From Atherix ibis (taxonomy: Eukaryota > Arthropoda > Insecta > Diptera > Athericidae), in the NCBI GenBank assembly GCA_958298945.1, contig OY282605.1, forward strand, positions 38,666,811-38,730,810: 64,000 nucleotides of DNA, written 5' to 3'. Under the pieces are notes generated by a model. That model was given only the letters and a program-made list of their open reading frames with translations. It was not told the DNA's origin and ran no database searches. The translations under genes and the position numbers were made by a program. This document shows, one piece after another, positions 12,230 through 24,839 of this stretch; the stretch's first letter is position 1; every line of letters begins with the position of its first letter.

Positions 12230-12970
12230 GGCGTACTGGAGATTTTGAGTAAGCTTTTAAGTCATACCATAAATATTCGCTGAGAGAAAAAATGTCTCAT
12301 CGTTCTGGTTATCCTTTTCAAAAAATATATTGTATACTCATATCATTCTCTTAGAGATCCTTACAACTCATCTGATAAATATTAGCTGAGCGAAATAATG
12401 ATTTAATATTCATCATATTATCGTCTTAGAGATCCTTTTCGGTCCAACTCATCTGATACATATTAGCTGAGCGAAATAATGATTTAATATTCTTGTCATC
12501 CTCTTTAAAATATATTCTATAAATATTCGCTGAGAGAAATATTGACTTAATATTCTGGTTATCCTCTTCAAAAAATATATTGTAGAGTAGACTCATATCA
12601 TTCTCTTAGAGATCCTTACAACTCTTGCTTCAGGACGAATGATTAACAACATCTGAGTAAGCTTTTCGGTGCAACTCATCCTATAAATATTCGCTGGGAG
12701 AAAGAATGACTTAATATACTCGTACTTGTCATCCTTTTATGACAAGTACGAGTATATGTTAGAGATCCTAACAGATTCTGATCCAGGACGAATGGTGAAC
12801 ATAATTTAGTAAGCTTTTCGGCTCAACTCATTCCATAAATATTCGCTGAGGGAAATAATGATTTACTGTCCTGGTGATCCTCTTCTAAAAATATCTTATA
12901 GACACATACCATCCTCATAAAAGCCCTTGAAGCTTCTGCTCCAGGACGAATGATTAACATAGATGAGAAG
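12230..12970 (+). repeat. Degenerate tandem repeat, unit about 66-163 bp
   Basis: The motif AAATATTCGCTGAGAG or a close variant recurs at about 12271, 12379, 12456, 12522, 12685 and 12836. The intervening blocks TTAATATTCTGGTTATCC, CTTAGAGATCC, CCAGGACGAATG-TTAACA and GTAAGCTTTTCGG come in a fixed order. Units are unequal because of internal deletions. A related single block (TTCGCTGAAGAAAATATTG ... CTCCAGGAC) occurs near 19390-19450. No coding potential was seen. Confidence 0.75.
12714..12757. repeat. Fold-back inverted repeat, 19-bp perfect arms, 6-bp spacer
   Basis: ATATACTCGTACTTGTCAT (12714-12732) and its exact complement (12739-12757) flank CCTTTT. It lies inside one unit of the tandem repeat, replacing sequence that is not palindromic in the other units. 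Confidence 0.85.
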
Positions 12971-13740
12971 TATGTTTAAGGTTATTATATTGCTGTGACC
13001 TAAAGCTGTTTTCCAAAACCTTTGACCACAAAGGATAAAACCGTTTTCTAAAAGCTTTGCTCCCGAAAGCATAGCGTGCATTTTGACTATGTCCTTGAAG
13101 ACCGTCTTTGTAAATTTTCCTGTTACTATAAAAATATCTCCTTTTACAAGTCCTCCAAAGCATCTCAAACTATAGCATTTCTTCCGCCATATCGTACGGC
13201 GCTAACCTCGAAGCTTTTTGGCATCACCTTGCCAACATGCCAACAAACAAACAAGTGCTTATGAAATTTGAATAAATTCCACCAAAGGTCCTGTTTTCAC
13301 TTTTTCAGTGATTGATGTTGGTGATCATTTGCCCAATATAATCTACTATCTTAGTAGTATTTCTTTATATTTAATAGAGCCTGCTTTAGTCCTTATTTTT
13401 GCAGAGTACATATTGTACATCTTATTTCCGGAGAAATTCCTGCAATTTTAGGCATGTTTACTTTTACTAACTGCATTTTCTTATTTAAAAATATAAATTG
13501 GACTAACATTTTTGATAATAAATTTTTATATTTATATAATAAGGAAAAAAATATTCGTAACTAGTAAATTAGTCCAAAGCTCAAAACTGATCCTTACATA
13601 AAATAAAATGGTATATAACGCCGAAAAGTATGATCTTCAGGAAATAGACTGACTGACTTCAAAATTTTTCACATGTAAAGAAGGAGGAGTACTATCATTT
13701 TCAGTAATGTGTTATTACTATAAAAAAATATTAAAAAGGT
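12971..13740. other. AT-rich intergenic DNA, no gene recognised
   Basis: A 90-codon minus-strand frame at 12896-13168 overlaps the tandem repeat edge and shows no known motif. Nothing else is supportable. Confidence 0.45.
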
Positions 13741-13744
13741 ATTC

Positions 13745-14255
13745 CTTAGAACCTGACGCTTGACCGATAATAATGTTGAGGTGCGTGAAAGTGTAGCTGA
13801 AAGTCCGAGCACCTACATAAGGCATTACAAGCAAAAGAATTGGGTCTTCACCAAATCGTTATAAGGAATATTTTGCAGTTATTAATAGAAAAAAATTCAG
13901 GTCGTACAGAAACTTTAGTTTAAAGATCATATACGTCGGCTCGAACGGAGCGAAAAGGTTTCAGCGCTTAATTTTTCTACGAAATCAATAAAAAGTATTT
14001 TAAGGAACTTGGTTATTAAACAAAATAGCCTCTTCTGGGTATGTAAAAATTCAGACGCAATTTACAGGCGACCCTTACACCCTCGTACAGTAACTGTGGA
14101 ATATGATTTTTGGGCCTGAAGTATTATTAATCCGTATTTCTTTGCAAACGTGTAAGGCTGTAATGATGACTGGTGAGGAATATAGAGAGATGCTACAGAA
14201 TCTTGGTTTTCACCGACGTACCTTGAAGCCAGTCTGGTTTCAGTAAAAGAGTTCT
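13745..14255 (+). pseudogene. DUF4817-type transposase relic
   Basis: The plus strand, read across frames, aligns with the DUF4817-type transposase order. It shows DNNVEVRESVAESPST at the start, then LHPRTVTVEYDFWA, then INPYFFANV (family GPYFFENEAG) and finally VWFQ near 14245, where the second catalytic Asp would follow. Several stops and frameshifts are present. It stops at about 14255, where an opposite-strand mariner fragment begins, so one relic was cut by another event. Confidence 0.7.
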
Positions 14256-14660
14256 GGGCTATACGGTGGATGCATCAAAACCTCTTAGACAGATCTCCAA
14301 ATATTTGATGAGTCATCAAAAATGTGTGTGGTCGAGCGTCATCGTGGTGTAAGATGACACCCTTCCTAATGATCAATTCTGGCCGTTTTCTCTCAATCGC
14401 TTGGCGACTTACCCAACGTACAGTACCGTTTATCTCTCATTTTAAATTATCTCTTTCGAACGATTTTCTCATATTTTACCCATTGCCAGCTAAGATTTGC
14501 TTAAAAAATGGCTCGATTTCATTGTGCTTCAGCAACTAATCGCAGATTTTAATTTGTTTTTCACACTCAATTCATGAGGCACCTAAGCGTCCAGTTTCGT
14601 TCTGAACTCAGCCTTTCGCAAATGGCTTAAATCGTTTTGATGATAAATATTTAATTTATA
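14256..14660 (-). mobile_element. Irritans-like mariner transposase fragment
   Basis: The minus strand reads VPHELSVKN (about 14600), then KQILAGN, then RPELIIRKGVILHHDDARPH (14390-14330), then EVLMHPPYSPEL (about 14265). These are the linker, second and near-third catalytic blocks of an irritans-type mariner. The section between the linker and the second block has a large deletion that removes the first catalytic Asp. It is a dead fragment with no terminal repeats seen. Confidence 0.75.
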
Positions 14661-14704
14661 AATTATATCATAGACTGCTGATATGTAGCTGCTCTAGCTC
14701 AATT

Positions 14705-15125
14705 TTTTGGTAATTGGCCGACATAAAACCACGACTTATCTGTCGTTAAACATAAAACCACGACTCGCATACGACCATAGAGATTGGGTTACGCTCAGTC
14801 AACGCACCACCATTACTGGCAGTTTACAGTCAGTAACCAGGTATAAGCTGATTACTCTAACTGTAAGTGACGAGGCCTATCTAAACCTCTACTGTCATAA
14901 GCAGGAACAGCACCCGAGATAATTACCAGTATCTCCTACCAGTGATCCGTAGACCGTACCCTCGATATGGGTATCAACCACAGCGACTGCGTTGGTGCCT
15001 AAGCGCGTCACCATTGTTGGGAACTACCAATTTTTGTTTTAAGAGTACTTCGGTTTGTACTCTGCTCATTAAGCTACGGTAAGGAATTTTGTAAATTCCT
15101 AGGCAGCGCTAACTCAGCTCAGGTA
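14705..15125 (-). repeat. Dispersed repeat family, copy B (short form)
   Basis: Read on the minus strand, this copy follows copy E closely. It has GCCTAGGAATTTACAAAATT, then TTCCTTACCGTAGCTTAATG, AAGTACTCTTAAAAC, CTGTGGTTGATACCCATATC, then TTATCTCGGG, GGTTACTGACTGTAAACT and a terminal block near 14705-14800. It has no GAAGAT array, so it represents the short form. The head TACCGTAGCT(C/T)AATGAGC resembles the D-arm (A box) of a tRNA, and GGTTGATACCC resembles a B box, although the ~100-130 bp spacing is too long for a normal tRNA. A SINE-like origin is possible but unproven. Confidence 0.65.
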
Positions 15126-15129
15126 TGCG

Positions 15130-15600
15130 GGTTTGCCAAGACCCAAAAGTACAACCGGAATCGACCTCGATCTTTCACCCGGTTGTAGCCACCTTGCATA
15201 TCATTCACAAACACCTTCACGCACCATTCTCGATCTCCTCTCAAAAAGTGCCACTGCAAATCTATTAAGGCATTCATACCTTTCTCTCATACCTAACATA
15301 CCACTTACATCTACACTCTCATCATTCACCACGATTCCACATGCACCTAAGTCACACAAATCCCCGTACAGGCCACACTCAATAAGAAGGTGCTTGGCAC
15401 TCTCCTCCGCCGCCCCATCTGGCCTCTGCAGCCAGATCACGCCTGTACCGAAACCCATTTATACTGCCGTGTCCCGCGAGTTTATACCCAAGGTACAGAC
15501 CAAATTCAAATTCATACGCAAAGCGCACATCCGCAATGAACATGTGCGTCCATTTGCCATTCACACTTTCATCCCATCGACGTTGCCAAATTTCATACAT
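15130..15600 (-). mobile_element. R1-like LINE, ORF2 C-terminal part
   Basis: The minus strand encodes the C-terminal region typical of R1/TRAS-type LINE ORF2. It opens with YEIWQRRWDESVNGKWTHMF (15600-15540), then GLYLGYKLAGHGSINGFRYR. After a frameshift near 15440 comes ESAKHLLIECGLYGDLCDLG with the H and C positions of the terminal zinc-binding motif, and CLNRFAVALFERR. The base composition is markedly GC-richer than the surroundings. It belongs with the RT fragment at 15960-16385 on the same strand, with the intervening part degraded. Confidence 0.8.
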
Positions 15601-15959
15601 TCTGTTCAGGACTAGTCATCCTGAACCTTTTCATTCGTAACCGGACAACTAGCAAGCGGGATGCCACGCCGGAGACGGTAGTAGATGCTCCCACGCTACA
15701 CCTCAAGGTCCCATGGAATTTCCCCCGTGAGAACCTGCATCGCATCGGTTCATATGGTTCTACATACATTAAAACATGCATACAAAGTCAGACGCTGAAC
15801 TGAGTTTATGCTCACCCTTGCATAATGTTGGCGCATAATGTCAGCCCATACACACGACGCATACATTGCACACGGAACAAACACACCCTTGTACAGGACT
15901 TTCAACGCTCTGGATCGAAGTACCTATTCTTTGCGAAATACTCGCACCAGCATGTCAAC
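15601..15959 (-). other. Degraded LINE sequence between RT and C-terminus
   Basis: GC-richer sequence with no continuous frame. On the minus strand a short VYYRRLRRGIPLASCPVTNE stretch near 15620-15690 fits the LINE region before the C-terminal WQRRW block. No host gene is indicated. Confidence 0.5.
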
Positions 15960-16385
15960 CAAACCGGCCACGTGCCCCCTTAGATGTTGCAAGTGAGGCC
16001 GAAAGTTCAGCCTCTCTCCAACCATTACTCCAATGGAGAAAGCCGCTATATACAGATGGTGTCTGAATGGGGGAATATAATGGGAGTGAATGTTTCAGAA
16101 AAGGAAAATACACAGTTTTCCTTTCTGAAACATGCACTCCCATTATATTCTCCCATTCAGACACCCCATGCCTTCTGCGCCCCTCAATCAAAAGTAGAAG
16201 ATCATCCGCATATGCGATCACACCGCAACCGGTCTCCTCCAACTGCACCAAGAGACCATTAACATTCATATTCTAGATGGCGGGGCCGGCCACAGCTCCC
16301 TGTAGACAGCCACGCACTATCTGGCGAACAACCCTCCCATTGTTTTGGCACACGGCCGCATACCTTTCATGGAAGTAGCTTCGCC
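15960..16385 (-). mobile_element. R1-like LINE, reverse transcriptase part
   Basis: The minus strand shows the RT palm. It reads YAAVCQNNGRVVRQIVRGCL, then QGAVAGPAI (family PQGS-GP), then GLLVQLEETGCGVIAYADDL and LLLIEGRRRH. The YADD box is intact. Downstream the sequence VSEWENIMGVHVSERKTVYF is present and then duplicated in inverted orientation (16058-16165). The upstream RT fingers and endonuclease are missing. It is a dead, internally rearranged copy. Confidence 0.8.
16058..16165. repeat. Fold-back inverted duplication, ~50-bp arms, 7-bp spacer
   Basis: Left arm 16058-16108 and right arm 16116-16165 are reverse complements with about three differences, around TACACAG. Both arms encode the same LINE peptide (VSEW-NIMGV-VSE), one on each strand. 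One arm is therefore an inverted copy of the other. Confidence 0.9.
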
Positions 16386-17685
16386 ATAAGGAAGTTTCTT
16401 CACATGAAAACAATGCGAATAGTGGTTACTGAGTTATTTGCTGTTAGCTCTAACTATCAGAAAACGCCACGAACTTTTTCGACTGTACGTTTAAATGGAA
16501 ATTTAACTTTTCACCGTATCAACCAAGGGAGAAATAAGTCGACCTTAATCTGATCTGTTAGTGGGCAACGTGGCTACGGCAGAAATTTTTATACTTTTAA
16601 TGTAAATTAATAATATAAAATGGCAAATTTTATGCTAAACACATTTATTTTTAGAAATATAAAAATATGAAATTATTCTTATATGATAAGATTATATTTT
16701 CCAAACTATTAAATGAATAATTAACCGTTCTTCAATTACACTTAATATAGTTTTTCAACTTCTAGAATTACAAGGAAAATTTTAAGTGTGCAAATGGAAA
16801 AATAATTTAATCTAAGAAAAACTTTCAAAGTTTCATCAAAAACTAAAAAATCAGTAGAAATAAATTTATTTGGAATTTTATTCGCATTCGATAAGTTTTC
16901 CAATGCCAAAAACGTGGAATTGCACAAGATTTCGTATTTGTTTTTGGCTGTCGTGGCTAGGATAGAAAATGTTGCCATTGGAAACTAGAAACTTAAGGAA
17001 TGGAAACCTCTTTTTACGTGCACTCAGCTCTGATTTCAAGACTTGTTTAAAATTTCGTATAGTTTCTAATGGGAAACTTTCAGATTGAATTGAATATGAA
17101 ACGAAATTTAATACGAACACACTAAATTGCTGATTTTTACCAAAAAACTTTTTCTAATTAAGAATAGAACAGAAAAAAGAATAAAATTAATTTTAAATCT
17201 TTTTTTTCTGTATTTTCTTATTATGCATTTTAATAATTTCTTATAGAAAAAAAATATATACAAAAATGAGCAAACGCAAATATTGACAATATGAGAAATA
17301 CTCGTAATAAATTTTTGTGATAAACGCAATGGCTTTTATGAATTTTTTTTTTAAATTTATTTTTATTTTTTATAGTATAAATTATTGATTAAATTAATTA
17401 TTGGAGGAAATATCTTAATATAAAAATGAGTTTTCTTTTTTAATTGTTATTATTTTGGTTTTTAAATGATTGGATTTTTTATAATCAGAGAATCAAACAG
17501 GAATATCCAATTTACGCTTCGAAAAATAAAATTTAATAAACGATATTTTGAATATGCTATAAAAATATATTTTTAAATAACTATAATGCTTAATTTATGG
17601 CATTTGTAGAAAAAGATATAAAATAATTTATATAAATGTGATGAGACTTCTGTCAGGACTCGAATATTTTGACGTGATTTTTCAT
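16386..17685. other. AT-rich intergenic DNA, no gene recognised
   Basis: No gene is supported. A weak copy of AT-rich repeat M lies at 16618-16725 (AAAATGGCAAATTTTATG ... TATTTTCCAAACTATTAAAT). Minus-strand frames of 73-80 codons at 16742-17329 are low-complexity and lysine/phenylalanine-rich, and show no motif. Confidence 0.5.
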
Positions 17686-17689
17686 GACG

Positions 17690-17955
17690 TTTTGCACGCA
17701 ATTTAAAAAAAAAACAATTTTCCTCAAGTTGATCTAACGCTGAAAATTCGATGCTTTGGCAGGTCGTTCAGCTTCAGATCTTGCACGAGCTGTATTTTAT
17801 ACGTTTTCAGACCAAGATCCTTGCGTAAAATCTTCCACTTAGTCGAGTAACACAAACACAATTGTTGTGAACGGTGACGGATGGGTGACTTGCGGTCTTC
17901 ACCAACATTGGACGCTATGGCAGCAATATTTTCCTGTGATTGAGCGCTTTTGGCC
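17690..17955 (-). pseudogene. DUF4817-type transposase fragment
   Basis: The minus strand reads SAQSQENIAAIASNVGEDRK, then SPIRHRSQQLCLCYSTKWKI, then LRKDLGLKTYKIQLVQDLKL. This corresponds to the region just after the DUF4817 helix-turn-helix in the copy at 8590-9544 (compare RRSQELGLSQTTTWRILRKD). It is cut on the N-terminal side at 17955, exactly where the mariner at 17958 begins, so the mariner probably landed in this older element. I could not find the missing N-terminal part on the far side of the mariner. Confidence 0.75.
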
Positions 17956-17957
17956 TA

Positions 17958-19171
17958 ACAGTTCGGCTGAAAAGTTTATGAGGTTGACGTCTAGATGGCG
18001 CTTCTTGCAAAAATTTACTTAATTATCACAAAATTTGACAGCAATCGGTCGATTGGTTCGTGAGATATAGCATTCTGAGTGATGCAACTTTTGTTATTGA
18101 AAAAAAAGGATAAAGACGGAAAAAATACAGTGGAAACCAAAGCGTGGTTTGACAAACGTTATCCGGACTCTGTTCCAGCTATTTCAACTGTGGAAGATTG
18201 GTTTCGTCAATTTCGAACTGGTCGTACGAGCACAGTTGATGCAGAACGCACTGGACGCCCAAAAGAGGTGGTTACGGCAGAAAACATCAAAAAAATCCAC
18301 AAAATAATTTTAAATGACCGTAAAGTGAAGTTGAGCGAGATAGCTGAGACTCTGAAGATATCGAAAAAGCGTGTTGGACATATCATGCATGAATATTTGG
18401 GCATGCGAAAGCTGTGTGCAAAGTTGGTGCCGCGTGAGCTCACTGTGGACCAAAAATAACAACGTGTTGATGATTCTGAGCAGTGTTTGGAGCTGTTCAA
18501 GCGCAATAAACCCGAATTGTTGCGTCGATATGTGACAATGGATGAAACATGGCTCCGTCACTACACTCCAGAGTCTAATCGGCAGTCGATAGACTGGAGA
18601 GCGAGCGACGAACCGAATCCAAAGCGTGAAAAGACGCAACAGTCGGCTGGCAAGGTAATGGCGTCTGTATTTTGGGATGCGCATGGTATAATATTCATTG
18701 ACTATCTCCAGAAGGGACAGGCGATCAACAGCAACTATTATATAGCGTTATTGGATCGTTTGAAGAAAGAAATCGCTAAGAAACGGCCTCATTGGAAGAA
18801 GAAAAAAGTGTTGTTTCACCAAGACAATGCACCGTGTCACAAGTCGATGAAAACGATGGTCAAACTCAATGAATTGGGCTACGAATTGCTTCTCCATCCA
18901 CCGTATTCTCCAGATCTGGCCCCCAGCGACTTTTTCCTGTTTGCAGACCTCAAGAGAATGCTCGCTGGCAAGAAATTTAAGACCGATTCCCGAAACTGAG
19001 GCCTATTTTGAGGCAAAACCGAAAGAGTACTATAAAAATGGTATCGAAAAGTTGGAAGATCGCTATAATCGCTGTATCGCCCTCGAAGGCAACTTTGTTG
19101 AATAATAAAAATGAATTTTGCAAAAAAAATATTTTTACTGTGTTACCTTATAAACTTTTCAGCCGAACTGT
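17958..19171 (+). mobile_element. Nearly complete mariner element
   Basis: This is a 1214-bp element bounded by inverted terminal repeats (ACAGTTCGGCTGAAAAGTTT at left, its complement AAACTTTTCAGCCGAACTGT at right) and flanked by TA on both sides (17956-17957, 19172-19173), the canonical mariner target duplication. It encodes one transposase on the plus strand. Both ends are intact and the body has few lesions, making it one of the youngest elements in the window. Confidence 0.93.
18082..19105 (+). pseudogene. Mariner transposase, one stop and one frameshift
   Basis: This is a DD34D mariner transposase that cuts and pastes the element ends. The N-terminal helix-turn-helix region contains NTVETKAWFDKRYPDS and a second DNA-binding helix set (KVKLSEIAETLKISKKRVGH). 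The catalytic residues lie in VTMDETWLRH, FHQDNAPCHKS and SPDLAPSDFFLF, and all three Asp are present. A TAA replaces what is probably CAA in VDQK-stop-QRVDD (18457-18459). A frameshift near 18990-19000 separates KKFKTDS from ETEAYFEAKPKEYY. The C-terminus CIALEGNFVE ends at 19105. I chose ATG 18082; the frame could open slightly upstream with a non-ATG codon. The protein is not functional as it stands, but only two lesions are obvious. Confidence 0.9.
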
Positions 19172-19496
19172 TACTTATAAAATGCTTTAAAATTTGACAA
19201 TTATCTGAGTAAATATAATTTTTTAAGTAAACTTAAAAAGAAAAAATCCAAAATCTCTAAATTTGCTCTTTCGTGAATTGACATCGCCAAATTTCAAAAT
19301 TACGCGTCCTCGGAACTTTTTGCAAAATAAATCTAAAATGTGTGGTGCATTTATCTTAAAACTATATTTAATCTAAATAGAAGTACTTATTCGCTGAAGA
19401 AAATATTGTTGAAAAAGTTAGCATGCTAAGACCTTTACTCCAGGACCCAATAAGCGTGTCTTTTTAAAATTTTATATTCTTATTATAGATATGCAA

Positions 19497-19610
19497 TAAA
19501 AATGGCAAACTTTAATATAAATAAATATTATCTTAAATAATATTTATATATTTAAAAAATTTCAAATGGCAATACTATACTTTCCAAAATGCAAAATGGA
19601 TAATTCTTAA
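19497..19610 (+). repeat. AT-rich dispersed repeat M, best copy
   Basis: AAAAATGGCAAACTTTAATA opens this copy and GCAAAATGGATAATTC closes it. The reverse complement of the same arrangement is at 8306-8412. It is non-coding. No target duplication could be assigned. Confidence 0.5.
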
Positions 19611-19815
19611 GTATTATATGGAGAAATTTTTTAAGCCCTCTAAAGAAATGTAAATTATTTTTTCATAAGAAATTTATTATATTCTACAATTAAAAAAAAT
19701 CCTATTCTATAAAGGTGAAATTAAATAATATAAATAAGCATACACTTTTATTAAAAAAAAAAACGCCGTTCTTTTTTCAACGAACTCAATCCAATTAAGA
19801 TTGTGCAACTTTTCT

Positions 19816-19821
19816 TTTATT
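19816..19821 (-). promoter_or_regulatory. Polyadenylation signal of alpha-amylase
   Basis: The minus strand reads AATAAA here, within the 20 bases after the stop codon at 19834-19832. Position and sequence fit a canonical cleavage and polyadenylation signal, although a 3' UTR this short is only inferred. Confidence 0.55.
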
Positions 19822-19831
19822 ATAAATGATT

Positions 19832-21876
<2,045 letters not shown>

Positions 21877-22914
21877 TTTGACATGCTCCTTTTATTAAAT
21901 CGATAATAAAGGAATTTACTTTGAAATAATCGAATCAATAATAATTGTGCAACATTTAACGATAAAATTGCAACTAATGCAATGAATAACTGATAGCCGA
22001 CTGATTGTGTCGGCCTGCATTATTTCTCATCAGGTAGGTTGCCATCATGGTGGTTGTATACGTATGACGTCCAGTGTTCATATTACGAAATTACTAAGCG
22101 GAACAAGATATCATTTTGATCAACACTAAATCAGTTCTGTTTAATAAAACCGAGCACTTCTGCTCTAATTAATAATCAATTTTCATTCTATCTAGGTAGG
22201 CTATCAGCCATCCCAGTGTGGACTGTGGTTTTACGCGATAATTATTATCAAATAGACTGTGTAGTTGGATGGACAGTAGGCCTAACTCACCTCTACTGAT
22301 CTCTACGATTACCTACACGCAATCATCAAACAGTGATGCCCCGATGATTTGTTCATTATTTTGTACACCATGTGTCATTAACTGACTCCATAGGTGAACT
22401 ATTTTCATTAAACTATTAAATACTGTTGTGTTTTGAGTAATTCATTAAATTATACACTTTATATTTGTATAATTATAAATACCTGTGCTATATAGATTTC
22501 GATGAAAATTAATTGCGATAAAACGGTTTTTTTCTCATAACAATTATTAAAATTCTGTGATAGAAATTAATAATTTTTTATTGATTGATGAATGAGGTTT
22601 TGAAATACAAGATTTATTATTCAAAAATGGAGATATTTTAGTCTTTTTAATCATTTTATTATATAACTTTTCGTATCTACCGCCATTAGTTACTACCACC
22701 ACCAATATTAATCGGGCCATTGATCAACTCATCGATTGTTCTTTGATTGCATCTATTTAGGCGCAAGTAAATTGAATGAGTGGTGACACTTTTCCTTTTG
22801 CGAACAAACTCAAATTATCAAATGTTCGAACCCCAATAGTGTGTATTTTAGCTTCTTTTTCTCTTTTTTTTAAAAAATTCTTTTTCGTTATATGTTTTTA
22901 ACAGGGAAACATTG
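21877..22914. other. Upstream intergenic region of alpha-amylase
   Basis: AT-rich DNA with no coding region. On the minus strand the first 130 bases before the ATG contain ATCGAT and several GATA-type cores (TTATC/GATAA), and an initiator-like ATCAGTT near 21995-21989. No TATA box stands about 30 bases upstream of it. Regulatory roles are not demonstrable here. Confidence 0.4.
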
Positions 22915-23880
22915 ATGGGAAAGTATGATGGAGGAGTAAATGCCCATCGATGTTTGTATGCCTGTCGTCATTATTTTAAAACGTTCAAAAGTCAAGAAGC
23001 TATTGCCTGTTAAAGGTAGTAGAGTATAGCTCTTTAACACGGATATTAAAATGGTTACTTAGGCGGAAATTAAATATTTTGTAACGGGTTATTGAATATT
23101 ACGAACATACTATAGGGCATTGGCGATTTTACGTAGAATTCTCGTTTGTAGTAATTGGATTCGGAGGAAGTTGGAAGGCTGTTCCCTACGTCCAGATTGG
23201 CTTCAGAACTGTACCATAAATTAACAATTTGCTGACGATTATTATGTGGATTCCATGTAAATTATTTGCCAAAGTAGAGTCCTAGATAACGTACTACGTC
23301 TTTTGCTGGAATAATGCTGCCATTCAAGATTATGAAAGGAGATGGTTCTTGACGAAGATTGAAAGTAACATGAACGAATTTTTGTTCGTTCACTTTCGCT
23401 TTTCAATTTTTGAACCATTTTTGAAAACAAAAATATGGGTTTGTAGGATGGTGGATGCTATAATAGGGTTTTCGTGATGACTTAGGATGGTTAATAGGTT
23501 TTTATATTGTATAATAAAGGACCAATGACACCTGCTCAGATAGGCGTTACCTCAGATTATTCGATACTCTCAATTACCTGAAAAAATTGCTCCGAGAAGT
23601 AGGATTTGATTATAACGAAGTATGGTTCCAGAGAATTCCGGCATGCCATACTTGGTCGAAAGCCTGAGTTATGTCCAAACATATCTTTCTGCTTAGCAGA
23701 GAATACTAGAAAGTCAACCACGTGATGACAATGCTGGTTAGTGTAGTGTTCACTTCGGAAGTCAAATTGGTGATAGCGAATTAAGTTTTCGTCTTCGAGG
23801 GTGTGATAAAGCCGATCTTACTAAATAGCCCAGCTAGAATTTGCGTGACAAAATATGAACGGAGATACTAACACGAAAGC
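22915..23880 (-). mobile_element. Jockey-like LINE RT remnant
   Basis: The minus strand reads, in order, KICLDITQAFDQVWHAGILW (23692-23638), AGVIGPLLYNIKTY (about 23540-23500), a damaged YLGL-type block VI-LGLYF region near 23300-23240, and VLKPIWT-stop-GT (about 23205-23170). These are consecutive RT and post-RT blocks of jockey-clade LINEs. Many stops and frameshifts are present and the YADD box is lost. The 3' side near 22960 shares CCCATCGATG with the other minus-strand remnants at 36345 and 36852. Confidence 0.75.
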
Positions 23881-24084
23881 TGTTAGCTTTCCGACAAAAA
23901 GCGGTGCTGCTTAGATGGACAAAACAACTTCTCTTATTATTTGCGTGATTTGAATAAACAAATACAATAATAAGAAAAGTTGTCTGATCTATACCCATAA
24001 AAAAAGCTTTTTCACAAAATCAAAAAAAAAAAACACTTAAAAAGACATCATCTTGGTACCCTCAATAGCATGCAAAGGAGTGAT

Positions 24085-24190
24085 ACCGACAGCTAAAGGC
24101 GATTCCGCTTGAAGTTTTCTACTCCTGCTACGAAGAGTGGGAACAACCGCTCTGCTGATATAGAGCTACCCAAAGAAAATATTTGAAGGA
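24085..24190 (+). mobile_element. Mariner transposase C-terminal fragment
   Basis: The plus strand reads LKAIPLEVFYSCYEEWEQPL, a stop, then YRATQRKYLKE, equivalent to the C-terminal LKA-L-EAYEKLKQRLHRC and QGNYSKED of the fragment at 33597-33869. It has no terminal repeat and no catalytic part. Confidence 0.6.
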
Positions 24191-24839
24191 GCATAAAATT
24201 TATGTACATTAAACTTAAATATAGTTAATACAAATATGAATATAAGTATTATTTTTATAATAAGAATATTTGTAAGAATGTGTGCGACCTCAAACAATTG
24301 TCGGGCAGTATACATTCTATATTAATTGATTTTTTTAATCATAAAAAAATAATAAATTCAAATAATTAAATACACGTTCTTAGTCAAAAGTATTAGTTAT
24401 TATTATTGAGTTAAAACATTTCACGCAGACTGCACTTATCGTGATTTTAGTAAGGACTTGGAGATATTTTCTAATTTTATTATTTTCATAAAGCTTAAAA
24501 TTTTCTCTACTGATATTGGATAAGATTAAACTTTTTTTGAATGATAGTAATTATATTTCCAGGTATATTAAAGCTTTTCATCTTCCGGTGTCCCGCAATG
24601 TAGCCATTTTGGTCCGTTGCTGCTTATTCTTTCGATGTAAAGATTTCCTCCTGTGTCATATGAATTATAATTAAGGAAACTTGAATACCTTACATACTAC
24701 TACGTTGGCATTTTTCTAAGAGAATTAAAGATCTTGACATTTTCTAGAGGGCCAACCTCATTATTAATGGACCTGTATTAATCATGTATAGTTAATAACC
24801 AACTTGGACTGAAAACTGGAGTTTAGGTATAGTTAATAA
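24191..24839. other. AT-rich intergenic DNA, no gene recognised
   Basis: No open frame, repeat or motif could be supported in this stretch. Confidence 0.5.

Larger units (their letters stand above)
19174..19831. other. Intergenic spacer downstream of alpha-amylase
   Basis: AT-rich DNA with one good copy of repeat M at 19497-19610 and a block near 19390-19450 that resembles the 12230-12970 tandem unit. On the minus strand an AATAAA poly(A) signal lies at 19821-19816, about ten bases past the amylase stop codon. Confidence 0.55.

Noticed and set aside
12230..12970. CRISPR array
   Set aside because: Units are degenerate, the spacing is irregular (66-163 bp) and the genome is clearly eukaryotic.
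15133..15615. 160-codon plus-strand frame
   Set aside because: It is the opposite-strand shadow of the R1-like LINE C-terminal coding region, which shows recognisable motifs on the minus strand.
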